Shown here: positions 1 to 7,564 of the stretch, piece by piece
Position numbering within the stretch: the stretch's first letter is position 1
Layout: each line of letters starts with the position of its first letter
DNA from: Candidatus Amarolinea dominans
GTDB taxonomy: Bacteria > Chloroflexota > Anaerolineae > SSC4 > Amarolineaceae
DNA: 64,000 nucleotides
Reading direction: 5' to 3'
Assembly (NCBI GenBank): GCA_016719785.1
Contig: JADJYJ010000006.1
Coordinates: 273,035-337,034, forward strand
The notes under the pieces: model-generated
What the model was told of the DNA's origin: nothing
The model's input: the letters and a program-made list of their open reading frames with translations, nothing else
Databases searched by the model: none
Program-made: the position numbers and the translations under genes

Positions 1-1718
1 GTGCTGTAGTACAACCAGGTCATCGGGGACCAGGGGCCTTTATGGTTAGGCAGGTAATCTTCGGAGATACCCGTAGCCCAGGCCTCGCCGTCGTTCCATT
101 TCAAGGAGGCCATAATCTCGTTGGCGCTCCGGCGCTGATCCCACAGCGTGCCATCGACCACTTCGAGCTCGACATGCAGGCCGGATTTCTGAATCTGCTC
201 CTTGAGCAGTTCGGCAATCGGCGCGGTTTCGGGCGCTTCCGTATTGAAGGTGATGCGGAAGATGAAGGGCTGCCCATCCGGCCCCAGGCGGAGGCCATCG
301 CTGCCGCGCTTGTCAAGGCCCAGCGCGTCCAGCAGGCTATTGGCCTTCTCCAGGTCAGGCCCCGTGGCATTCATGAAGGGCTGGCCGAACTTGCCAAAGA
401 AGATGGTCTTGTTAACCTCATTCGGATCCATCGCGGCGGCGATCGCCTGCCCGAAGCGACGTTCGGGATCCGTGATCAGCTTCTGCCAGACGCTGCCTTC
501 CTTGTCATACTCATAGTCCAGGTTGAGGAAGAGCATGGTCGGATAGTTGAAGGAACCGGTGGTGAAGATCTTGCGGTTGAACTGAGCTGCCGTCTGCACC
601 AGAACCGGCATGTCGCTGAGCGAGACGTTGTTGCCGCCCGCGAGCGTGACCTTGCCGGCCATGACGGCGTTGAGTGTGGCCGCGCTGTCAATGGCGAGGT
701 TGTTGACCACGCGGTCGACATAGGGCAGCTGGCGGCCGTTGGAGTCAACATGCCAGAAGTAGGGGTTGCGCTCGAAGACACGGCGATCTTGGGTTGCTTC
801 GGTGAGCACCCAGGCGTTCAACGTGGGCTGGCCCAAGGCGCGAATCTCACCGCAATCCCAATGCGCGACGTCCTTGGTGTTGAGCAAGTTGACCCAACTG
901 GTTTCATTCGCTTCCTTGAGCAGTTTCTCAAGTTCGGCCGGATCAGCATATTTTGCATGGAACTTCTTCAAGTAGTGCGCCGGCTTGAACATGAAGTCGT
1001 AGTTCGGGATCCAGGAGTTGAGGGCGGCGACGAACGCGCCATAGGGCTTGCTGAACTTCAACTCAAAGTTGTACTCGTCGATGATCTTCAGCTCAGCGGC
1101 CCCGTTGGCGGCGCTGCCCTGGGCATTCAGTTCAGAGGGGAAGCCGCGCAGCACATCCGGGTCGGCATAGATATCCTCGAAGGCGAAGCGGATGTCCTCG
1201 GTGGTCAGCGGCTCGCCGTCCGACCAGCGCAAGCCCTTGCGCATGCCGAAGGTATAGGTGGTGTAATCATCTGAAATCTTCAGCGAGCCGATAACATTGG
1301 GCAAGGAGGCCTTAGTTGTCTGGCTGGGGGAGCGCAAGATGGTCGAACCTTGACCGATATTCAGGAATCCCGAGCCCCAGGACGCAGCGATATTGATGTC
1401 GCCGCCGTATTGGCCGTTTTCCCAGGCGCCGTACTCTTCTTGCAACAGGACGCCGGGGCCAACGACGAAAACGTCATCTGGCAGGCGCTGGTCGATGGGT
1501 GGGAGCTTGCCAGAAGCGACACGATCGGCCAGGAAGGGCGGTTCGATGAACCCGCGGGCTGATTTGGCTTCGGCAGGGGCAGCAACCGGCGGCTGGGTCG
1601 CGGCCGCGGGTTGAGTCGCGGCTGGTGGCGGCGTCGGGGTAGGCGAGCTGCACCCAGCAACAGCCAGGATGATGGTGATCAATATGATGATCTGCGCAAA
1701 GTGAAGTAGCTTTCTCAT
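1..1718 (-). CDS. ABC transporter substrate-binding lipoprotein, family 5 (partial)
   Basis: This is the binding protein of an ABC importer of the peptide/nickel/oligosaccharide (SBP_bac_5) class, held to the outer membrane face by a lipid. The reading frame is open from the ATG at 1718 to the window edge, so about 570 residues are present and the C-terminus is missing. It begins MRKLLHF, then a hydrophobic stretch and a VAGC lipobox at about residue 23, followed by a Pro/Ala/Gln-rich linker. Family features include YGGDINIA, a LRWSDGEPLTTEDIRFAF segment and DPNEVNKTIFFG. The start is set by GGAGG about 6 bases upstream; an in-frame ATG 15 codons earlier lacks a ribosome site. It lies downstream of two LacI genes on the same strand, which favours an oligosaccharide ligand over peptides. 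That ligand is an inference; some family 5 proteins do bind oligosaccharides. Confidence 0.9.
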   Translation of the reverse strand, partial: MRKLLHFAQIIILITIILAVAGCSSPTPTPPPAATQPAAATQPPVAAPAEAKSARGFIEPPFLADRVASGKLPPIDQRLPDDVFVVGPGVLLQEEYGAWENGQYGGDINIAASWGSGFLNIGQGSTILRSPSQTTKASLPNVIGSLKISDDYTTYTFGMRKGLRWSDGEPLTTEDIRFAFEDIYADPDVLRGFPSELNAQGSAANGAAELKIIDEYNFELKFSKPYGAFVAALNSWIPNYDFMFKPAHYLKKFHAKYADPAELEKLLKEANETSWVNLLNTKDVAHWDCGEIRALGQPTLNAWVLTEATQDRRVFERNPYFWHVDSNGRQLPYVDRVVNNLAIDSAATLNAVMAGKVTLAGGNNVSLSDMPVLVQTAAQFNRKIFTTGSFNYPTMLFLNLDYEYDKEGSVWQKLITDPERRFGQAIAAAMDPNEVNKTIFFGKFGQPFMNATGPDLEKANSLLDALGLDKRGSDGLRLGPDGQPFIFRITFNTEAPETAPIAELLKEQIQKSGLHVELEVVDGTLWDQRRSANEIMASLKWNDGEAWATGISEDYLPNHKGPWSPMTWLYYS

Positions 1719-1849
1719 TCTTTCCTCCAAATTCGATCTTGGTGATGCTGCGTAATCGCACATGACGGTGCCTGGCTGTCTGAGACGTATTCCTGAACGA
1801 TGCAATCACCTCCTTATTTGCCTGCACGTGTCGGAATGGCAGCGGCGGG
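1719..1849. other. Intergenic leader of the binding-protein gene
   Basis: On the minus strand this stretch carries a near-perfect anti-16S sequence (AAGGAGGTGATT, about 1803-1815) with no convincing reading frame after it. It also holds the GGAGG that serves the lipoprotein. A single ACGTATT half-site near 1785 resembles half of the LacI operator at 4108-4137 but has no second half, so I do not call it an operator. Confidence 0.4.
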
Positions 1850-2866
1850 TTAGACCGAGAACCGCTCAATATACGGACATTCGATGGAATGTTGAATTGG
1901 CTGCATGTCGTCTTCCGGGTCCAGGTGTTCCAGCAGGTAGTTGATAGCCCATTGGCCCATCGCATAATGGGGTAATTCCATGGTGGAAAGGCCAGGGTTA
2001 AGATGGGCGGCAATGATCTCCTGGTTGTCGAACCCTATCACCGCGACATCGTCAGGCACGGTGAGATTGAGCTTGCGCAAGGCATAGTACGCGCCCATCG
2101 CCATGCGGTCATTGAAACAAAACAGCGCGGTCGGCGGGTTCGGCACCTGCATGACTGTCTGCGCGGCGCGCTGGCCGCCATCAGGATCCGAGTTATCAGA
2201 GACCACCAGCGCCGGGTCGAAAGCGATGCCGTGCGCCGCCAAAGCAGCCAAATAGCCTTGCAGGCGGGCGGCGGTCGCGGGGATGGGGTCAATATTGTTG
2301 AGAAAGCCCACCCGCTTGTGCCCCTTTTCCAGCAGAATCTTGGTGGCATTGTAGCCCCCGCCGACCTCATCCGGGACAACCGAAGGCAGCGAGCGGTCGG
2401 CTACAAAGCAGTCGAGCAATACCGACGGGATCTCCCACAGCAGATCGGGCGGGGTCACGGGGCGATGATAAAAAGTCGCGTAGATGATGCCGTCGACCTG
2501 GCGCTCCAGCATCATATCGAACGCGGCTGCCTGCAACTGGGGGTCATTCTTGGTATTGGCTAGAAGCAGAACCTTGCCCAGTGTCCAGGCAGCATCTTGA
2601 GCGCCCTCAAAGATTTTTCCTGCATACGGCGTGGTGACAATTTCATCGGACACAAATCCGAAGTTGCCGGATCGTTGAGCGCGGATTATCTTGGCTGCCA
2701 GGTTTGGGCTATAGCCAAGCTCGGACATCGCCGCCATGACTCGTTTCTTGGCTTCATCTGGGATATGAGAATTATCGTTAATCACCAGAGAAACAGTCGT
2801 CCGTGAGACACCAGCCAGATTGGCCACATCAATCAGCGTCGGATTGGGTTTTGTTTGTTTTGCCAT
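1850..2866 (-). CDS. LacI-family transcriptional regulator (first paralogue)
   Basis: This 338-residue LacI/GalR repressor has an N-terminal helix-turn-helix (TLIDVANLAGVSRTTVSLV, residues 11-29) with the usual hinge (LGYSPNLAA). The periplasmic-binding-protein-like sensor domain follows, with GFVSDEIVTTPYAG, LLDCFVADRSLPSVVPDE and a C-terminal FDNQEIIAAHLNPGLSTMELP stretch. It is clearly paralogous to the LacI protein at 4275-5297: both share GIIYAT(F/M)YHRP, DRSLPSVVPD and ICFNDRMAMGAY-type blocks. An AAGGA lies 9 bases before the ATG. It sits 130 bp upstream of the binding-protein gene on the same strand and probably controls it in response to a sugar. The effector cannot be read from the sequence. 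Confidence 0.93.
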   Translation of the reverse strand: MAKQTKPNPTLIDVANLAGVSRTTVSLVINDNSHIPDEAKKRVMAAMSELGYSPNLAAKIIRAQRSGNFGFVSDEIVTTPYAGKIFEGAQDAAWTLGKVLLLANTKNDPQLQAAAFDMMLERQVDGIIYATFYHRPVTPPDLLWEIPSVLLDCFVADRSLPSVVPDEVGGGYNATKILLEKGHKRVGFLNNIDPIPATAARLQGYLAALAAHGIAFDPALVVSDNSDPDGGQRAAQTVMQVPNPPTALFCFNDRMAMGAYYALRKLNLTVPDDVAVIGFDNQEIIAAHLNPGLSTMELPHYAMGQWAINYLLEHLDPEDDMQPIQHSIECPYIERFSV

Positions 2867-2906
2867 TTGGAGGTCCTTATGGTTAAGCGGCAGGGCCTTG
2901 GGTTAC

Positions 2907-2921
2907 TATAATTGAATTATA
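2907..2921. promoter_or_regulatory. Short palindrome upstream of the first LacI gene
   Basis: TATAATT-G-AATTATA is an exact 15-bp dyad, 41 bases before the LacI start. It may act as a promoter -10 region on the minus strand, an operator, or both. It does not match the operators at 4108 and 5331. Confidence 0.35.
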
Positions 2922-2940
2922 CAAAGCGCGAGCGCGGCAG

Positions 2941-4041
2941 TCATGCACAAAAGGAAGTGAATCCTGCAGAATTGGGAGCAAGATCGGACAGGTCGTTCGA
3001 GTCTTGCTGGCAACGGACCTGGCGGCGGAAGGCGCACGGGCTGCGGCCGGTTTCCCGATGGAAGACCCGACTAAAATAGGCGCCGTCGTTGTAGCCAACC
3101 CGACCGGCGATCTCAGTGGCAGTGAGATTCGTGACGCGCAGTAATGTTTTGGCTTGCTCGATGCGGGAGCGAGTCAGGTATTCCCACGGTGTGATGCCCA
3201 GGTCGCGTCGGAAAACGTGCGTGAGGTGCCGTTCGCAAACTGCGACGTGCGACGCGATCTGGCGGCGCGACAACTGCTCGGCGGCATAATTCTGCCGGAG
3301 ATAGGTGATGGTCCGGCGGGTCAACTCATGGACCTGCAGTGGCAGGTCCATCTCGACGGGTAGTGTGCTCGGCGACGCCTCCACCGGACGGTCCATGCGG
3401 CGTTTCGGCTGGAGCAGCGGCAGATAGATGTGGAAGGTGACCCCTGCGCCGGGGGGGCTCGAAAAAGTCATCTTGCCGTCATGCAGTCTGACCAGCTGGT
3501 AGGTCACGTGTAGCCCAAACCCCAGGCCTGCGACAGGGTGTGATGGCCGCTCCGCCGTCAGAAGGGCGTGAAAGATGTACTGCTGCTCTAACGGCATACC
3601 CTGCCCGGTGTCGGCAACCCAGAAGTGAAGATGGGTGGTCGTGGGCAAGGCGCCTAGCGTGATGTGACCTTGCTTCGCGAACCTGTAGGCGTTGCTGAGC
3701 AGGTTGTAGAGGATCTGATGCAAACACAGCGGGTCAACGCGGATAGCAGGCAGCGCTTCGGGCAGTTCCAGCCGCCACTCCATCCCAACGCGCGGCGGCA
3801 AGCTCTCTGACATCGCCCGGAACGCGTCGGCCAGAAGAGCGTTTGGGGCCACAAGCACAGGGAGGACCTTCATCTCAAGGATTCCTAGCCGTTCTTCGGG
3901 CGCGAGGGACACCAGGTCTGCTTCATGGGAGATCAGCGCGACGCCCAACTCGCTGGCTCGCTGGTGTATGACCTCGCGTGCCAGGGACCAAGAGGGGGCG
4001 TCCGCTTCCAGTTGCATGCCACTCCGCGTCATTCGAAACAT
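2941..4041 (-). CDS. HATPase (histidine-kinase-like) domain fused to an AraC-type DNA-binding domain
   Basis: This 366-residue protein joins a GHKL ATPase domain directly to an AraC helix-turn-helix pair. The ATPase half (residues about 85-215) has an N-box (HQILYNLLSNAYRFA), a G1 box (DTGQGM) and a G2-like GLGFGL. The AraC half (about 265-345) includes LSRRQIASHVAVCERHLTHVF and IAGRVGYNDGAYFSRVF. I see no phospho-acceptor HisKA helix with a usable His, no receiver and no sensor domain. GGGAGGACC lies about 6 bases before the ATG, so the short N-terminus looks genuine and not a truncation. It lies between the two LacI genes, downstream of a perfect palindromic operator at 4108-4137. It may be an ATP-binding regulator or a remnant of the larger sensor-kinase-AraC hybrids. 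Its signal is unknown. Confidence 0.85.
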   Translation of the reverse strand: MFRMTRSGMQLEADAPSWSLAREVIHQRASELGVALISHEADLVSLAPEERLGILEMKVLPVLVAPNALLADAFRAMSESLPPRVGMEWRLELPEALPAIRVDPLCLHQILYNLLSNAYRFAKQGHITLGALPTTTHLHFWVADTGQGMPLEQQYIFHALLTAERPSHPVAGLGFGLHVTYQLVRLHDGKMTFSSPPGAGVTFHIYLPLLQPKRRMDRPVEASPSTLPVEMDLPLQVHELTRRTITYLRQNYAAEQLSRRQIASHVAVCERHLTHVFRRDLGITPWEYLTRSRIEQAKTLLRVTNLTATEIAGRVGYNDGAYFSRVFHRETGRSPCAFRRQVRCQQDSNDLSDLAPNSAGFTSFCA

Positions 4042-4107
4042 AGAAGGTCCTCCCTGGTTCCTGCCATCAGGTTTTCGACAATCTTTGGGCCTATCCGCGA
4101 AGATGAT

Positions 4108-4137
4108 TCGTATTACTAATACGTATTAGTAATACGA
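4108..4137. promoter_or_regulatory. LacI-type palindromic operator O1
   Basis: A perfect 30-bp palindrome whose core is TACTAATACGTATTAGTA, with the central CG typical of LacI-family sites. It lies 67 bases before the HATPase-AraC start. Its right 22 bases (4115-4136) match 5331-5352 at 21 of 22 positions, so one regulator probably binds both. Confidence 0.8.
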
Positions 4138-4142
4138 TTTTT

Positions 4143-4182
4143 TTCCCTGTACGTCTGCAGTGCTCAGAGAACGTACAGGGAA
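4143..4182. repeat. 12-bp inverted repeat beside operator O1
   Basis: TTCCCTGTACGT (4143-4154) is repeated in exact inverted form at 4171-4182 with a 16-base spacer. On the minus strand it is followed by a run of A, not T, so it is not a standard terminator for the LacI gene upstream. It could be a second regulator site. Confidence 0.5.
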
Positions 4183-4274
4183 GCGCGACGTTTTTGACGG
4201 GTGTTCTTTTCTCGGAGGACCGCCCTACCGTGGCGATCATTCGGGACTGAAGCGATCCGTGTCCTAATGGCGTC

Positions 4275-5297
4275 TCAAGCCGATTCCCGCTTGACGAGCG
4301 GGCATTCGATCTTGTGCTGGATCGGCCCGCCGGCCGCCAGGTTGGCGTCGTGTTCGATAAGGTAATTGACGGCCCACTCCCCCATCTCGTAGTGGGGCAA
4401 CTGCATTGTGGAGAGGGGCGGGTACAAGTGGGCGGCGATGAGCTGTTCGTTGTCGAAGCCCATCACCGCGATATCTTCGGGAATCGCGAGGCCTAGCTTG
4501 CGCAGCGCATCGTAGGCCCCCATCGCCATCCGGTCGTTAAAGCAGAAGATCGCACTGGGACGATCAAGGCGTTGCATCAGCTTCATACACCCCCGGTAGC
4601 CGCCCCCCTGATCGCTCAGATCAGACAGCACCAGGCTGTCATCGTACACGATTCCGCGGCCGGCCAGAGCTTGTTGGTAGCCCTCCAGGCGCCCCAGCGT
4701 GGCAGGGATCACGTGGACGTTATTGATGAATCCAATGCGGCTATGTCCTTTGCTCAGCAGATGCTCGGTGGCCCTGCGGCCTCCTTGTATGTCATCCGGC
4801 ACTACCGAGGGCAGCGATCTATCCTGAACGAAACAGTCGAGCAGAACGGTGGGAACGCTGCGCACGGTATCAGGCGGATCAGCTGGACGGTGGTACATGG
4901 TGGCATAGATGATGCCCTCAACCTGTCGCTCCAGGAGCATTTCGATGGCGGCCTTTTCCACATCCTCATTGCCACCGGTATTCGTCAGCATCAGCAGCTT
5001 GCCGTTGGCCCACGCTGCATTTTGCGCGCCTTCGATGATCTGCCCAGCGTGCGGCGTGGTGGCGATCACATCGCTGATCAGACCGATGAGGTGGGTCTTG
5101 CTGGTGCGCAGAATCTGCGCCGCAACATTGGGACGGTACCCCAACTGCTCAACGGCTTCGAGTACGCGGCCTTTGGTCTCATCGCTGATCATGATGCCCG
5201 ACCGCTTGTTGAACACAAAGGAAACAGTTGTCTGCGATACACCCGCGACGCGGGCGACATCTCTCATCGTCGGAGCTCGTTTTCTTTGGGCCGTCAT
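4275..5297 (-). CDS. LacI-family transcriptional regulator (second paralogue)
   Basis: This 340-residue LacI/GalR protein has an N-terminal helix-turn-helix (TMRDVARVAGVSQTTVSFV, residues 10-28) and hinge (LGYRPNVAAQIL), then the sugar-binding-protein-like effector domain (LIGLISDVIATTPHAG, LLDCFVQDRSLPSVVPDD, FCFNDRMAMGAYDALR). It is a paralogue of the regulator at 1850-2866. The ATG at 5297 follows GAGGGTAAATAGG. An operator-like sequence lies 33 bases upstream and a near-identical one lies before the HATPase-AraC gene. The simplest reading is that this protein represses itself and that gene. The effector is unknown; a sugar is likely for the family. Confidence 0.93.
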   Translation of the reverse strand: MTAQRKRAPTMRDVARVAGVSQTTVSFVFNKRSGIMISDETKGRVLEAVEQLGYRPNVAAQILRTSKTHLIGLISDVIATTPHAGQIIEGAQNAAWANGKLLMLTNTGGNEDVEKAAIEMLLERQVEGIIYATMYHRPADPPDTVRSVPTVLLDCFVQDRSLPSVVPDDIQGGRRATEHLLSKGHSRIGFINNVHVIPATLGRLEGYQQALAGRGIVYDDSLVLSDLSDQGGGYRGCMKLMQRLDRPSAIFCFNDRMAMGAYDALRKLGLAIPEDIAVMGFDNEQLIAAHLYPPLSTMQLPHYEMGEWAVNYLIEHDANLAAGGPIQHKIECPLVKRESA

Positions 5298-5330
5298 CCT
5301 ATTTACCCTCGCGTTTCGTCAGGCTGACCG

Positions 5331-5352
5331 ACTAATACGTAGTAGTAATACG
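5331..5352. promoter_or_regulatory. LacI-type operator O2 (imperfect copy)
   Basis: ACTAATACGTAGTAGTAATACG differs from the right part of O1 by one base, T to G, which breaks the exact symmetry. It is followed by a further TAT that extends the ATACGTAT block. It lies 33 bases before the second LacI start, where a repressor would block transcription initiation. Confidence 0.75.
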
Positions 5353-5650
5353 TATCAAATTATAACATGGCAACGCGCGTTTGTCAAGCCCCCAAAATCG
5401 TTTTTTGAGAGACAATTTAGCACGATTATGAGATCTTCGCGAGATAACTTTCTCGTATAGATTGCACAAACGCCTCTCCCATCTTCCATACACTTTCGCG
5501 CTGGCAAAAACGGACGGCAGGTGATAAAAATAGGTAGTATACTGCCGAACAGGGCGTGCGCCCGGGTGTTGGCTCCCAACACGCGTGCGCACCGTGTGGA
5601 ATCGTGGTTCAGGCAGCGAGACAAGGTAAACGTAGGGAGGATTTTGGATT
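5353..5650. other. Divergent intergenic region before glnA
   Basis: Besides the LacI control site this region holds a TATACT hexamer at 5538-5543 without a good -35 partner, and an exact 7-bp hairpin (GTGTTGG-CTC-CCAACAC, 5566-5582) flanked by two GCGTGCGC direct repeats. The hairpin lies in the likely glnA leader. I recognise no known nitrogen-control riboswitch or site. AGGGAGG at 5634-5640 is the glnA ribosome site. Confidence 0.45.
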
Positions 5651-7057
5651 ATGCCGACTACACCGGCCGACGTTTTGAAGATGGCCGCCGATGTCAAGAT
5701 TATTGATTTCAAGTTCATTGACCTGCCCGGCACCTGGCAGCACACCAGTATTCCGGCCGTCAGGCTGGATGCCGACTCCTTCAGCGAAGGGATCGGCTTC
5801 GATGGCTCTTCGATCCGCGGTTTCCAGGAAATCCACGAATCGGACATGCTGCTGATGCCTGACCCCACCACGGCCTTCATTGATCCCGTGCTGGGCGTGC
5901 CTACCCTTTCGATCATTTGCGACGTCGCGGACCCGATCACGCGCCAGCCCTATTCCCGCGATCCGCGCTACATTGCGCGCAAGGCCGAAGCCTATCTCAA
6001 GCAGACCGGCATCGCCGACACCAGTTTCTGGGGGCCGGAAGCCGAATTCTTCATCTTCAATGATGTGAAGTATCACCAGGACACCAACTCCGCCTATTAC
6101 GAGGTGGACAGCCAGGAAGGTTGGTGGAACAGTGGCTTGGGCGGCCGCGGCGGGCAGATTCCGCCCAAGCGCGGTTATTTCCCGGTGCCGCCCACCGACA
6201 CGCTGCAAGATATCCGCAGCGAGATGGTGCTGACGCTGATGCAGGTTGGTATTCCGATCGAGGTGCATCACCATGAGGTCGCCACGGCCGGTCAGTCCGA
6301 GATTGGCATGCGCTTTGCTACCCTGACCCGCATGGCCGACAATCTGCTGCTCTACAAATACATCATCAAGAATGTGGCGCGCAAGAATGGCTTGACCGCG
6401 ACCTTCATGCCCAAGCCGCTTTTTGGCGACAATGGTTCTGGGATGCACTGTCATCAGAGCCTATGGAACGCGGGCAGCAATGTCTTCTACAGCGACAGCG
6501 GCTATGCGCAGTTGTCAGACACGGCCAAGTATTACATCGGCGGCCTGTTGAAGCACGCGCCGGCCCTGCTGGCCCTGTGCGCACCGACAACTAACTCGTA
6601 CCGTCGCCTGGTGCCGGGCTTCGAGGCGCCGGTCAACCTGGCCTATTCACAGCGCAATCGTTCGGCCATCTGTCGCATCCCGGTCTACTCCGCCAGCCCC
6701 AAGGCCAAGCGTGTGGAGTTCCGTGCGCCAGACGCCACCTGTAACCCGTACCTGGCCTTCTCAGCCATGCTGATGGCGGGCCTGGACGGCATTCAGAACC
6801 GCATTGATCCGGGCGAGCCGATGGACAAGGACCTGTACGAACTGCCGCCGGAAGAGTTGAAGCTGATCAAGCAGGTGCCCGGTTCGCTGGATGACGTGCT
6901 GCGTGCGCTGGAGGCCGATCACGAATTCCTGCTGCGCGGCGATGTCTTCACGATGGATCTGTTGGAAGCCTACATCAACTACAAGCGCCAGGTGGAGTTG
7001 AACCCCGTGCGCATGCGGCCCCATCCGTACGAGTTCGTGTTGTACTACGATATCTAA
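5651..7057 (+). CDS. glnA: Glutamine synthetase type I
   Basis: This 468-residue enzyme makes glutamine from glutamate, ammonia and ATP, the main entry of nitrogen into biosynthesis. The N-terminal beta-grasp part carries GFDGSSIRGF, and the catalytic domain carries the substrate motifs GPEAEFFIF, GSGMHCHQSLW, NLAYSQRNRSA and EFRAPDATCNPYLAFSAML. Its length is usual for dodecameric GSI. The segment DLYELPPEE contains Tyr396, which aligns with the adenylylated Tyr of the GSI-beta type, so covalent control is possible if an adenylyltransferase is present elsewhere. The ATG follows AGGGAGG by 10 bases. The gene stands alone and is closed by a strong terminator at 7257-7293. Confidence 0.98.
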   Translation: MPTTPADVLKMAADVKIIDFKFIDLPGTWQHTSIPAVRLDADSFSEGIGFDGSSIRGFQEIHESDMLLMPDPTTAFIDPVLGVPTLSIICDVADPITRQPYSRDPRYIARKAEAYLKQTGIADTSFWGPEAEFFIFNDVKYHQDTNSAYYEVDSQEGWWNSGLGGRGGQIPPKRGYFPVPPTDTLQDIRSEMVLTLMQVGIPIEVHHHEVATAGQSEIGMRFATLTRMADNLLLYKYIIKNVARKNGLTATFMPKPLFGDNGSGMHCHQSLWNAGSNVFYSDSGYAQLSDTAKYYIGGLLKHAPALLALCAPTTNSYRRLVPGFEAPVNLAYSQRNRSAICRIPVYSASPKAKRVEFRAPDATCNPYLAFSAMLMAGLDGIQNRIDPGEPMDKDLYELPPEELKLIKQVPGSLDDVLRALEADHEFLLRGDVFTMDLLEAYINYKRQVELNPVRMRPHPYEFVLYYDI

Positions 7058-7256
7058 GCCTGTTTTCGACACCCCAATGGGTAGTAGGTCATCAGGCACT
7101 TGCCACAAGCCGTCGCGTAGAACGTTTGAGCGAAAACAGGACTGTTCCTACAGGTTGTGTGCGATTTGCCAATGACCACAAGCTGTTGTATGGTGTTGTA
7201 TAGAAACATCTGTTCTATGTCGAAAACAGGCTAAGGCCCAAAGTCATTCTTGAACG

Positions 7257-7293
7257 AAAGAAGCCCGGTTCCTTGCAGGAACCGGGCTTCTTT
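7257..7293 (+). terminator. Rho-independent terminator after glnA
   Basis: A 16-bp perfect stem (AAAGAAGCCCGGTTCC, 7257-7272, with its complement at 7278-7293) and a TTGCA loop, ending in a T-rich TTTGTT. It lies about 200 bases after the glnA stop. Confidence 0.85.
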
Positions 7294-7316
7294 GTTGCTT
7301 CGATCGCCGTGGCCCT

Positions 7317-7430
7317 CTCTGCCACGAATTTCACTAATTTGCACGAACTGTTTTTTCGTGTCAATTCGTGCAATTCGTGCCAAGAATCCGCCCAGTTTTC
7401 TCTGCCACGAATTTCACTAATTTACACGAA
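7317..7430. repeat. Quasi-periodic hairpin repeat (CACGAATT type)
   Basis: The unit CTCTGCCACGAATTTCACTA and its continuation occurs at 7317-7347 and again, one base different, at 7400-7430. Between them, 7355-7381 is an approximate inverted copy, so 7317-7381 can fold into a long imperfect hairpin. The arms are built of a 9-base period (CACGAATTT, CACTAATTT, GCACGAA). A single arm of the same family is found at 25391-25419. I see no gene in 7431-7564. Confidence 0.8.
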
Positions 7431-7564
7431 TCGAGCACCTGGCCGGTGAAGCGGCGCTACATCGGCGTCGCTTCATTGGTCGCCCCGCGAGTCTCACGAG
7501 GCAAAATTTAGGTTTTGGGCGCCTGTCATTTCGTCCCTACGCCGTGGCGGTGAAGAAAACACGA

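Noticed and set aside
1780..1795. Third LacI operator before the binding-protein gene
   Set aside because: Only one ACGTATT half-site is present, without symmetry.
4143..4182. 12-bp dyad as terminator of the second LacI gene
   Set aside because: On the minus strand it is followed by A residues, not T; kept only as an inverted repeat.
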